Shown: positions 51,166-58,891 of the stretch, in pieces
Layout: every line of letters begins with the position of its first letter
Numbering within the stretch: the stretch's first letter is position 1
Source of the DNA: Pseudomonadota bacterium
GTDB lineage: Bacteria; Pseudomonadota; Gammaproteobacteria; Steroidobacterales; Woeseiaceae
NCBI GenBank assembly: GCA_027621915.1
Contig: JAQCAD010000009.1
Location: 1 to 64,000 of the forward strand
Reading direction: 5' to 3'
DNA: 64,000 nt
The notes under the pieces: generated by a model
Seen by the model: the letters and a program-made list of their open reading frames with translations, nothing else
Told to the model about the DNA's origin: nothing
Database searches by the model: none
Translations under genes and position numbers: made by a program

Positions 51166-52047
51166 ATGAAGAATACGTTGATATTGAAGATTCGTACCGG
51201 ACTCCTGTTGTTGATATTTTCGGGCGTGCTTGGCGCATGCGGTGGTGGTGGCGGTGGCGCTCCGCTGCCTCCGGCACCGCCACCACCACCGCCGCCTATC
51301 ACGGCTGTTTTTTCGTCAATTCAGAGCAATGTTTTCACCCCCACGTGTGCGGTATCCGGCTGTCACACGGGAGCAGGCGCGCCACAGGGGCTGCGACTGG
51401 ACGCAGCGAACAGTTATGCACTTCTGGTCGGTGTGGCGAGCATGGAGGTGCCGACGATTATGCGGGTGGCGCCCGGCGACCCCGCCAACAGCTATTTGGT
51501 TCAAAAGCTGGAGGGTACGGCGTCAAGCGGAGTCCGCATGCCGCTGGGCGGAGGCGCGTTGCCGGCCGCAACAATTAATGCGATCAGGCAGTGGATCACG
51601 GATGGCGCTACAGACGATCGTGTGGCGAGCACGAATCCGAAACGGGTCAGCTCACTATCACCATTGCCCGGCAGCATATTGGAAGCTGCGCCGTCGGCAA
51701 TTACTGCCATATTCGATCGTGATCCCGATCCCTCCACAGTCAACCTGAATACGTTCATCCTGGAGAGCAGTGGTGGTGATGGAACCTTTGGAGACGGAAA
51801 CGAGGTATCGATCGCGGCAGCATCAATATCAGTTCCCGCGGCCAATCCAGCCACCGCAGTTTTCGATCTGACCGGAGTCAGACTGGCCGACGACGTCTAC
51901 CAGGTCAGGCTTCTCGGCGAAGGCGCATCGATGATGCTCGATATGAGTGCCAACGCCCTGGACGGTGAATTCTCCGGCGCGTTTCCGTCCGGCGACGGCT
52001 CACAGGGCGGCGTCTTCACGGCAGAATTCGAAATCGCCAGCCACTGA
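51166..52047 (+). CDS. Lipoprotein with CX4CH haem motif and Ig-like C-terminus
   Basis: A 293-residue lipoprotein (lipobox 'VLGACG', Cys25), followed by a glycine run and a proline-rich linker to residue ~44. A cytochrome-like domain at ~45-150 has the atypical motif Cys61-AVSG-Cys66-His67 (CX4CH), as in the PSCyt1-type domains common in planctomycetes, plus 'RMPLGGGALPAATINAIRQWITDGA' with a possible axial Met. The C-terminal part (~165-290) resembles a bacterial Ig-like domain ('PSAITAIFDRDPDPSTVNLNTFILES'). It is likely attached to the outer membrane and may shuttle electrons. GGTAGG precedes the ATG. The haem-porin gene starts 20 bp downstream. Confidence 0.82.
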   Translation: MKNTLILKIRTGLLLLIFSGVLGACGGGGGGAPLPPAPPPPPPPITAVFSSIQSNVFTPTCAVSGCHTGAGAPQGLRLDAANSYALLVGVASMEVPTIMRVAPGDPANSYLVQKLEGTASSGVRMPLGGGALPAATINAIRQWITDGATDDRVASTNPKRVSSLSPLPGSILEAAPSAITAIFDRDPDPSTVNLNTFILESSGGDGTFGDGNEVSIAAASISVPAANPATAVFDLTGVRLADDVYQVRLLGEGASMMLDMSANALDGEFSGAFPSGDGSQGGVFTAEFEIASH

Positions 52048-52067
52048 TTAGATAAGGAAATCTGCCT

Positions 52068-53168
52068 ATGTTCTCTTTCGTGACGTCGCTTGTTCGCCGT
52101 GCGCCATTTTTTTTGGCCATTGCTCTTCTCTTTAGCGGAGTGGCATTTGGCGAGCCGTACCTGGCTATTTACAAAGGTATGCAATGTTCGTCCTGTCACA
52201 GTCAGCAGGCGGGCGGGGGCAAACGCAATGTCTACGGAAATGCTTTCGCGCAGACGGAATTGCCCGCACAACGCATTGGCGAAGGCGACCTGTGGACGGG
52301 AGAGATTACCAAGTCGTTGTCTATTGGCGCCGATCTGCGTGCCAGTTATCAAAACGTGGATGCGCCGAATAGTCCGGAAACCTCTGAATTCAGCGTTAAC
52401 CGCGGGACGGTATATCTTGAAGCGAGCCTGGTTCAGAATCGCCTGTACCTGTACGTTGATCAACAACTTGCGCCGGGTGCCAGCGTCAATCGTGAGGCCT
52501 ATCTGAAACTGCTAAGCGCTAGCGGCAAAGTCCAGTTTCTCGCGGGGCAGTTCTTTCTTCCCTACGGTTTGCGATTACAGGACGACACTGCTTTCGTGCG
52601 CCAGGCAACAGGGATTAACTTTACCAATCCGGATCGCGGCCTGCAGGTTGCGTACCAGACCGATCAATGGTCTTCGCAAGTGTCCGTCACCAACGGAAGC
52701 GGCGGTGGGGTCGAAACGGATACCGGCAAACAGATCAGCTTTGTAACGAGTTACATTCGACCGCTCTGGCGCGTCGGTGCAAGTCTCAACTACAACGACG
52801 ATGACCTCGGTGACAGGCAAATGCAGAACATATTCTTCGGCCTGAAAACAGGGCGACTCGTCTGGCTGGCGGAGATAGATCTGATTACCGACGATTTGCC
52901 CGGCGGATTCGAGCAGGACGCAACGGCCGGGCTAATTGAGGCCAACTGGCCGGCTCGACAAGGCCACAACCTGAAGGTCAGTTTCGACTTTTTCGATCCG
53001 AATGAAGACCTGGGCGCGGATCGCCAGACGCGATACAGCCTGGTTTGGGAGTACATGCCGATGCAATTCCTGCAGGGCAGGTTCGGCGCACGAATTTACG
53101 ACGGCGTTGTGCAGATTGATTTTCAGAACCGAGACGAATTTTTCGCCGAGATTCACGGTTTCTTCTGA
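52068..53168 (+). CDS. Outer-membrane beta-barrel with N-terminal haem motif (cytochrome-porin)
   Basis: A 366-residue protein: signal peptide to residue 28 ('FFLAIALLFSGVAFG'), then 'GMQCSSCHSQQAGGGKRNVYGNAFAQTELP' with a CXXCH haem-binding motif (Cys40, Cys43, His44). The rest (~75-366) is a beta-barrel pattern of alternating strands and short turns ('LYLYVDQQLAPGASVN', 'VQFLAGQFFLPYGLRLQD', 'WSSQVSVTNGSGGG') ending in aromatic 'FFAEIHGFF', the usual outer-membrane C-terminus. The layout is like Cyc2, a monohaem cytochrome fused to a porin that moves electrons across the outer membrane, but length and motif context differ. AAGGA precedes ATG 52068. Confidence 0.8.
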   Translation: MFSFVTSLVRRAPFFLAIALLFSGVAFGEPYLAIYKGMQCSSCHSQQAGGGKRNVYGNAFAQTELPAQRIGEGDLWTGEITKSLSIGADLRASYQNVDAPNSPETSEFSVNRGTVYLEASLVQNRLYLYVDQQLAPGASVNREAYLKLLSASGKVQFLAGQFFLPYGLRLQDDTAFVRQATGINFTNPDRGLQVAYQTDQWSSQVSVTNGSGGGVETDTGKQISFVTSYIRPLWRVGASLNYNDDDLGDRQMQNIFFGLKTGRLVWLAEIDLITDDLPGGFEQDATAGLIEANWPARQGHNLKVSFDFFDPNEDLGADRQTRYSLVWEYMPMQFLQGRFGARIYDGVVQIDFQNRDEFFAEIHGFF

Positions 53169-53242
53169 TTTGAAAGAAACGCTTCCAAGCCGCCTCAGAA
53201 TGCGGGCCGCCCGATCCGATCCCGGGTAACGCTCCGTTCGAC

Positions 53243-54697
53243 TTACCGCGAAGTGACGAAGTCGGAGCCAATTGCCTTGAGCACTTCGCGTGCGAGGTCG
53301 AAATTGTCGAAACCCTGCGCGCCGTAGTCCAGGCCGCGGCGAACAATCACGAGATCATGCGTCGGAACAATGACGACATATTGTCCGCGATTGCCGTTCG
53401 TCGAGTACGCGCTTTTCGGAACGTCATCCCGGTCATCCGGCACGAGCCAGAACTGTCCGCCATAAAAATTTCCGCGATCTGCCGTCGCGGGCGCCGGCGT
53501 GCTGACGAATCTGACCCAGTCTTCCGAAATGATTCGTTCGCCGTTCCAGATGCCTTTTTGTACATAGAGAAGGCCAAAACGAGCGAGATCGCGGGCGTTG
53601 GTATAAACCTGGCTGCTCAAAATGAAATCATGAAAGCGATCGGTGCTGACCAGTGTGTTTCTCATGCCGATCCTGTCGAGCAGGGCACGTCGCGGGTACT
53701 CCTGGTAGTCCTCGCCCAATACATTCTTCATTGCAAGCACAGCGAGCAATGTGTCGTAGTTTTCGTAATCCCAGTATGTGCCGGGTTTGCGAACCAGCGC
53801 CCGGCGACGAGCGCCGTTGACTGAACTCGCACCAGCCCAGTAGGACATTCCCGATCCGGTAACGTACTCCATACCCTGGTTGTCCAGTGGATAGAGGCCG
53901 GTGGACATGTTGAGCGCGTTCCGCAGTGTAATTTCGTTACGCGGATCAGACTCCGGCGAGCGAATTTCCGGCAGCCACTCGAAGCCCAGCGGTGCATCGA
54001 GATCCATCCGGCCATCGTCAACGAGTGTTCCAATCAAGGTCGCAGCAATGCTCTTGGCGGTGGACCAGGTACGCGTGCGCGTCGTCATGTCGATGCCGGG
54101 CGCGTAACGCTCGAGAATGATGTCGCCTTTGTAAACCACCAGCAGGCTCAGCGTGTCCTGTTCAGGCGTGTCGCGCTCGAATGCCCAGTCTGATGCCGCC
54201 TGTAACGCATTTGCATCGACGTTGCCTGGCAGTGGCTTGTCCTCGATCAGGTCTCCGTCGGGCCAGGGAATGGTTGCTGCATCACCGCGATAGGGCAGCT
54301 CCAGTTTTGGCAGGGAATCGATGTCGTCGAATGTCTGATCCGGCGCCATGACCACGCATCCAATGCCTTCGCGAAATGCCGCACGAATGATCGTGCCGGA
54401 TTCGGCACCGCCAATAGCCACAGCCTTAAGATCACGGTTGATCTCATATTCGCCGCCGTCCACCGTCCCAACCGGACCTTCAAACCTGGGCGTGGTCAGG
54501 TAAGCCAGTTCCTGTTCGAACACCTGCTCGAGCGTGCGATTCGACGTGAACAATCCGTTGCACATCAACACTGCCTGTACGCCGTTGCGAATCATCTGCC
54601 GGTTCGCCGAGAAGTAATCGAATTTCTCCTCTTGCTGGGCTTGGGCAGTGCCCGTTAGCATCGAGATCAACGCGATCAGAATGATTGGCTGTTTCAT
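53243..54697 (-). CDS. Exported serine hydrolase, beta-lactamase fold
   Basis: A 484-residue secreted protein with a signal peptide ('IILIALISMLTGTAQA'). An N-terminal domain of ~130 residues ('ANRQMIRNGVQAVLMCNGLFTSNRTLEQVFEQELAYL') precedes a class C beta-lactamase/PBP4-like domain with SxxK in 'TWSTAKSIAATLIG' and a Tyr motif in 'YWDYENYDTLLAV'. It likely acts as an esterase or peptidase; beta-lactam resistance is not implied. ATG 54697 puts the signal at the N-terminus. It is convergent with the haem-porin gene. Confidence 0.88.
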   Translation of the reverse strand: MKQPIILIALISMLTGTAQAQQEEKFDYFSANRQMIRNGVQAVLMCNGLFTSNRTLEQVFEQELAYLTTPRFEGPVGTVDGGEYEINRDLKAVAIGGAESGTIIRAAFREGIGCVVMAPDQTFDDIDSLPKLELPYRGDAATIPWPDGDLIEDKPLPGNVDANALQAASDWAFERDTPEQDTLSLLVVYKGDIILERYAPGIDMTTRTRTWSTAKSIAATLIGTLVDDGRMDLDAPLGFEWLPEIRSPESDPRNEITLRNALNMSTGLYPLDNQGMEYVTGSGMSYWAGASSVNGARRRALVRKPGTYWDYENYDTLLAVLAMKNVLGEDYQEYPRRALLDRIGMRNTLVSTDRFHDFILSSQVYTNARDLARFGLLYVQKGIWNGERIISEDWVRFVSTPAPATADRGNFYGGQFWLVPDDRDDVPKSAYSTNGNRGQYVVIVPTHDLVIVRRGLDYGAQGFDNFDLAREVLKAIGSDFVTSR

Positions 54698-54737
54698 ACG
54701 AGGAGCACCTGGGCGAGTGGGTGGGATCGCGAGCCAA

Positions 54738-54743
54738 TATAAT
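54738..54743 (+). promoter_or_regulatory. -10 element TATAAT upstream of VOC gene
   Basis: Consensus TATAAT, 47 bases before ATG 54790, in the short divergent spacer. No convincing -35. Confidence 0.45.
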
Positions 54744-54789
54744 CGATGCACCGGTAACAGGCAATTCCGCAAACTGAAAGGGTCAGAAT

Positions 54790-55740
54790 ATGGATCATAA
54801 AAGAGTCATAAGTATCGTATTTATAAGTGTTTTTTCTTTACTTTCCCTGCGTTCCGAGGCGGCAGACCCAATGACCGACTTCGGCACAACCGCGAGCAAT
54901 GTGTTCTTTTATTACGAAGATGTCGAAGTCGCGACGACATTTTACCGGGAGGTGATGGGTTTTCACCTGGCCGCCGACTATGGCTACGCGAAGGTCATGC
55001 AGGTGGCACCAAAGTCGTTTATTACGCTGGTCGACCAGGCGAAAGGCATGCACTCGGCGGATGACCCCAAAACAACAGCAATCGCGATCGTCACCGATCA
55101 ACTGGACGAATGGTGGAACTACATCCGAACCCAGGACGTTGAAATGAGGACGAAGGAGTACAAGACCGAACCAGGCAGGGCGCATCATGGTTTTGTCGCC
55201 GTCGATCCGGAGGGCTATCTGCTCGAATTCGAGCGCTTCAATCCACATGAGGAAAACGTCAGCTTTATGCCAGTGCTTGACGCAACGCCGACGCTCTATG
55301 CCGATCCGGATTCAAACGTGCCGGACGGGCTTGGCTTCAAGGCAACCGTGGTCTGGTTCTATTACAAGGACATGGAAGGTATTCAGCGGTTTTACGAGGA
55401 GACGCTGGGTTTTGATCTGATCGTCGACCAGGGCTGGGCGAAAATTTATCCAATCGGGCCGACAGGATATCTCGGACTGGTGGACGAAAAACTTGGCATG
55501 CACAAGTTCACCGAGAAGAAGGCTGTCACGTTGTCACTGATCACTGATGACATCGACGGCTGGTATGACTATGCGAAAAACAATAGCGCAATCAAAATGC
55601 GTTCAGAAGAAATTTCGGACACGGATCGCTATCGTGCCTTCGTCGCTTACGATCCTGAGGGTTACTACCTGGAATGGGATGTGTTTAAGCGAACAGACGA
55701 AAATGAAGCGCTGGTGAAGGCGATTGAGTCAGAAGACTAG
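54790..55740 (+). CDS. Exported double-domain VOC (glyoxalase-fold) protein
   Basis: A 316-residue protein with a signal peptide ('VISIVFISVFSLLSLRSEA') and two VOC domains in tandem (~35-155 and ~180-305). The halves are homologous: 'NVFFYYEDVEVATTFYREVMGF' and 'VVWFYYKDMEGIQRFYEETLGF', each ending 'DPEGYLLEF' or 'DPEGYYLEW' with a Glu that could be a metal ligand. Some typical VOC metal His residues are not obvious, so it may bind rather than transform its ligand. Its stop codon and the stop of the convergent gene share the palindrome CTAG. Confidence 0.85.
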   Translation: MDHKRVISIVFISVFSLLSLRSEAADPMTDFGTTASNVFFYYEDVEVATTFYREVMGFHLAADYGYAKVMQVAPKSFITLVDQAKGMHSADDPKTTAIAIVTDQLDEWWNYIRTQDVEMRTKEYKTEPGRAHHGFVAVDPEGYLLEFERFNPHEENVSFMPVLDATPTLYADPDSNVPDGLGFKATVVWFYYKDMEGIQRFYEETLGFDLIVDQGWAKIYPIGPTGYLGLVDEKLGMHKFTEKKAVTLSLITDDIDGWYDYAKNNSAIKMRSEEISDTDRYRAFVAYDPEGYYLEWDVFKRTDENEALVKAIESED

Positions 55741-57608
55741 CGATTGCACCGGTAGGGAAGTTCGAAAACCGGACGTGTTTCCATGCCCTGGCCTTCGAGT
55801 GATTTCATGAAGTTCGGGAAGGGCTTCGGGTCAAAATGGGGATAGTTGAGATAGCTCATAATCGTGTCCAGATCCCCTTGCTGGTCGAGCTCAAGAAACA
55901 TTTGCTCGGCGGCTTCGTCATCGCCGATGATTTTGAGGCCGAGCCACTTCAGACTTACATCATCGGGATACTCGGCAATGGCGCGGGCGAAGAGGTCTTT
56001 TGCGTCGATGGTGCGTTCTTCAGCGCAGAGCTGCCGTAATTCGGCAATCTTTTGTGTATCGAGCAGCAACTGGCTGTTCCGGATCCGTGGCATGAGGCTG
56101 CTGGCGCCATCGATATCGCTTGCCCATAACAGTTGCCGGTGAGATTGGTAGATTAGATTCGAATCGTCGTCACCAAATCTGCTGATGGCCTCCTGCGCCA
56201 AAACCCGCATCAGGTCGGCATCTTCGACCGTACGCAGGCCCTGCAACGCCTGGTCGGCAAAATCCTTCGTCAGGTTACCTGAATCAACAACAGTCCGAAT
56301 CATTTCAGTCAGTTCTTTATGGAGACCCAGCTCCCGCATCAATTGAATCTCCGATCCAATTGCGGTCTCGTCACTGGGCCGTGCAACGCGGTATTCGTGC
56401 ATCAGCCGGAGTGCACGGCGCAAATCCCTGTCACGCCAGACCTGGTGGGCGCGGTAATAACTCTTGGTGACCGGATCTGTCTCGAATCGAATGGCGTTTC
56501 GCAGCGCCTCATCCCGCTTTGTCTCTTTTTCTTCACGGGTAAATTGTGTCATGCCATAGAACATCTGGCTGGTTTCCAGTTCGCCGTACCAGAACCAGTA
56601 GAGCCGGAGATAGGCGTTCGCGAACTCCGGATCCAGGTCGACTGCTTTCTCGAACGCCTCAAGCGCGTTAAGTACTTCGTACACGTCGGTCGAGGCACCC
56701 GCCGCCCGCCAGATACCGATGCCGTTGAGATAGGCTTCAAATGCGGGCACAGAATTTGTACCGGCAGACATCATCTGTTTTAGCGCCTCGGGATCCATCG
56801 CCGTTTGCAGGGCTTTCGCGATCTCGATCGCTATTTCTTCCTGGATGGAAATGATGTTTTCCATCGTGCGGTCGAAGGTTTCTGACCACAGGTGGAAACC
56901 GTCTGCGGCGCGAATCAACTGAGCCGTGATCCGAATCGTATCTCCGCCGCGACGCACCGATCCTTCGAGCACATGATCCACACCGAGCGACGCGGCAATT
57001 TCAGGAATCGCAATTTCTGAATTTTTGAAACTGAATGACGAGGTTCTTGCGGCGACGAGCAAGTCGGGTGTGCGTGCCAACGAGTTGAGAATTTCTTCTG
57101 TAAGGCCATCGGCGAACCATTCCTGCTCCGTATCTGAAGACATATTGACGAATGGCAGCACGGCAATGGATTGCGGGCCCGTTTCGGTAACTTCGATTGT
57201 TGGCGACGTTCCTTCTGACGCCTGTTCCGCCGCCACGTTTGTCTGGTTGGGGACACCTCGATCCAGCGTCTGGCGTTCCCAGATGAAATAGGCAAGCGCG
57301 ATAACCAGCGACGCCATGATGAAGAAATTCAGTTTCTTGCCGGTCGAGTGCGTAAGGGACGAGGAAAGATCAACGTCCCGGGTTTTTTTCACGCCCTCTG
57401 GTGTAATTTCAAATGCCCACGCGAAGAGCAGCGCAAACGGGAATCCGATCGCGATCAGAACGATCACGGTCTTGATGACCCAGTCAGGCGTGCCGAATGC
57501 TTCAAATAGCACCTGGCTGATCTGCACGACTACCCAGCCGACAATGATGTAAGCCACGCCAACGCGAACCACGTTGCGGCGTTTCAGTTCCCCAAAAAAG
57601 CTACCCAT
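55737..57608 (-). CDS. Membrane-anchored TolB-like/TPR protein
   Basis: A 623-residue protein. Two or three helices occupy the N-terminus ('RVGVAYIIVGWVVVQISQVLFEAFG', 'VIKTVIVLIAIGFPFALLFAWAF', 'LNFFIMASLVIALAYFIWE'). A TolB-N/FlgO-like domain follows at ~150-270 ('SIAVLPFVNMSSDTEQEWFADGLTEEILNSLARTPDLLVAARTSSFSFK', 'VDHVLEGSVRRGGDTIRITAQLI'). The C-terminal half is TPR-like. In many gammaproteobacteria this architecture is joined to a DNA-binding or adenylate-cyclase domain; neither is seen here. It may sense or scaffold envelope components. AAGGA precedes ATG 57608. Confidence 0.83.
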   Translation of the reverse strand: MGSFFGELKRRNVVRVGVAYIIVGWVVVQISQVLFEAFGTPDWVIKTVIVLIAIGFPFALLFAWAFEITPEGVKKTRDVDLSSSLTHSTGKKLNFFIMASLVIALAYFIWERQTLDRGVPNQTNVAAEQASEGTSPTIEVTETGPQSIAVLPFVNMSSDTEQEWFADGLTEEILNSLARTPDLLVAARTSSFSFKNSEIAIPEIAASLGVDHVLEGSVRRGGDTIRITAQLIRAADGFHLWSETFDRTMENIISIQEEIAIEIAKALQTAMDPEALKQMMSAGTNSVPAFEAYLNGIGIWRAAGASTDVYEVLNALEAFEKAVDLDPEFANAYLRLYWFWYGELETSQMFYGMTQFTREEKETKRDEALRNAIRFETDPVTKSYYRAHQVWRDRDLRRALRLMHEYRVARPSDETAIGSEIQLMRELGLHKELTEMIRTVVDSGNLTKDFADQALQGLRTVEDADLMRVLAQEAISRFGDDDSNLIYQSHRQLLWASDIDGASSLMPRIRNSQLLLDTQKIAELRQLCAEERTIDAKDLFARAIAEYPDDVSLKWLGLKIIGDDEAAEQMFLELDQQGDLDTIMSYLNYPHFDPKPFPNFMKSLEGQGMETRPVFELPYRCNR

Positions 57609-57681
57609 AATTCCTTCTTATTCAGGCAGATATGGGGCAAGACAATAGCATTTTTTGGCCCGGCGCGCGCATCCTGAAAAT

Positions 57682-57706
57682 GGGGTCAGAGCCCGGCTCT
57701 GACCCC
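57682..57706. repeat. Inverted repeat GGGGTCAGAGCC forming a gene end
   Basis: Perfect 12-bp arms GGGGTCAGAGCC / GGCTCTGACCCC around a single C. Same arm as the terminator at 20436. The stop codon and last six sense codons of the MBL-fold gene (…GVRAGL) are formed by it. Confidence 0.85.
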
Positions 57707-58870
57707 GAAGTGGTAAGTTTCGCCTGGAATCGGCAATGCCCACGAATCGCCACGCGGTCCGCAAACCTCTGCATCAACAGGGCAATCATCGTCCGACTTG
57801 TTCAGTGGAGAGATGTGACGGGCATCTTTCGATTTGCCACTTTCAATTCTTCGGGCAAATGTATTTAGTTTGCTTTCACCTAATACGAGCGTCACCGGTT
57901 TCAGGCGATCATCACGCGGCTGGAAAAAATCTTCCCAATGACCCATTAAAACGTAACCCGTTTGACCCTGGTCCATTACCCATTCTGGGTAGTCCTCGAC
58001 ATAATGAAATCCGGGAACACACGCGATGTGAATGTCGACTTTGTGTTGCTGGAGCAAACTGGCCGAAATGTTGCTGTGCTCTGACCCTGCGACGGCATCC
58101 ATATAATGGATTCTCAGCACGATCTCATCGTTCTCATCGAGCAGATCGATCAGGTAGGCCCACGTATTGCCAAGCCGATAGTCGACGGGCCTCGCGGGGA
58201 GTTGAGGTTGTGGCTCGTCAACCGTCCCCTTAGAAATCGTGAATTCCATGCCCAGTACTTTTACGTTTGGTGCATGCTGACTTGCCAGCGGCGTTACACG
58301 AAATCCGCGCAGCGTGCAGTCTTTTGTTGGCTCGTCGTTGCCGAGTGGCGACTCCGCGCAACGAAACGACTCATTCGGTGGCATGATTTTGGCCAGCATG
58401 TTCAGCGTCGTCTCATTGGCGATCATGCCGGCCTGCTTGGGCCGCAATCCAGCCGCTGCGTAAGCAGGAATATCGGCTGCGTGATCGACATGTCCATGAC
58501 CAACGAGAATCAGGCCCGCATCGCTGAACGGTGTGTTACGAACGCCCTCATGTATTGCTGCAAGATCCGGTCCGTTTTTTCCAAACATGCCGAGGAACCC
58601 GTGGTTGGAAAAATACGGCGCCATGATCAGGTATTCGCCACGCCATTTGACCCCCCAGCCACCGACGCCGTAGTAGTGCAGCGCTGCGATATCATTGGTT
58701 ATCGCGAAATCTTCAGTATCAGCTGAAATGGCGTAGGTCGGAACACGTTGTCCCGCCACGTAAACAGCACAACCAGGAACAACCATGAAGGCAACGATGG
58801 CGATACCAATCAGAACCGGTATCCACACCTTGCGGGGCACGCGATAGGGCCAGTGAGGTGATGCTGCCAC
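57686..58870 (-). CDS. Membrane-anchored MBL-fold metallo-hydrolase
   Basis: A 394-residue protein with one N-terminal membrane helix or uncleaved signal ('VWIPVLIGIAIVAFMVVPGCAVYVAG'). The metallo-beta-lactamase metal motif HxHxDH is in 'ILVGHGHVDHAADIPAYA', with later His and Asp residues in 'LASQHAPNVKV' and 'HYMDAVAGSEHSN'. Substrate unknown. The C-terminal residues 'FGVRAGL' are encoded by an inverted repeat, suggesting that the natural end was replaced. Start GTG 58870 lacks a good Shine-Dalgarno; it follows the histidine kinase gene by 21 bp. Confidence 0.85.
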   Translation of the reverse strand: MAASPHWPYRVPRKVWIPVLIGIAIVAFMVVPGCAVYVAGQRVPTYAISADTEDFAITNDIAALHYYGVGGWGVKWRGEYLIMAPYFSNHGFLGMFGKNGPDLAAIHEGVRNTPFSDAGLILVGHGHVDHAADIPAYAAAGLRPKQAGMIANETTLNMLAKIMPPNESFRCAESPLGNDEPTKDCTLRGFRVTPLASQHAPNVKVLGMEFTISKGTVDEPQPQLPARPVDYRLGNTWAYLIDLLDENDEIVLRIHYMDAVAGSEHSNISASLLQQHKVDIHIACVPGFHYVEDYPEWVMDQGQTGYVLMGHWEDFFQPRDDRLKPVTLVLGESKLNTFARRIESGKSKDARHISPLNKSDDDCPVDAEVCGPRGDSWALPIPGETYHFGVRAGL

Positions 58871-58891
58871 GAAAAATTCAATCCGAAATGT

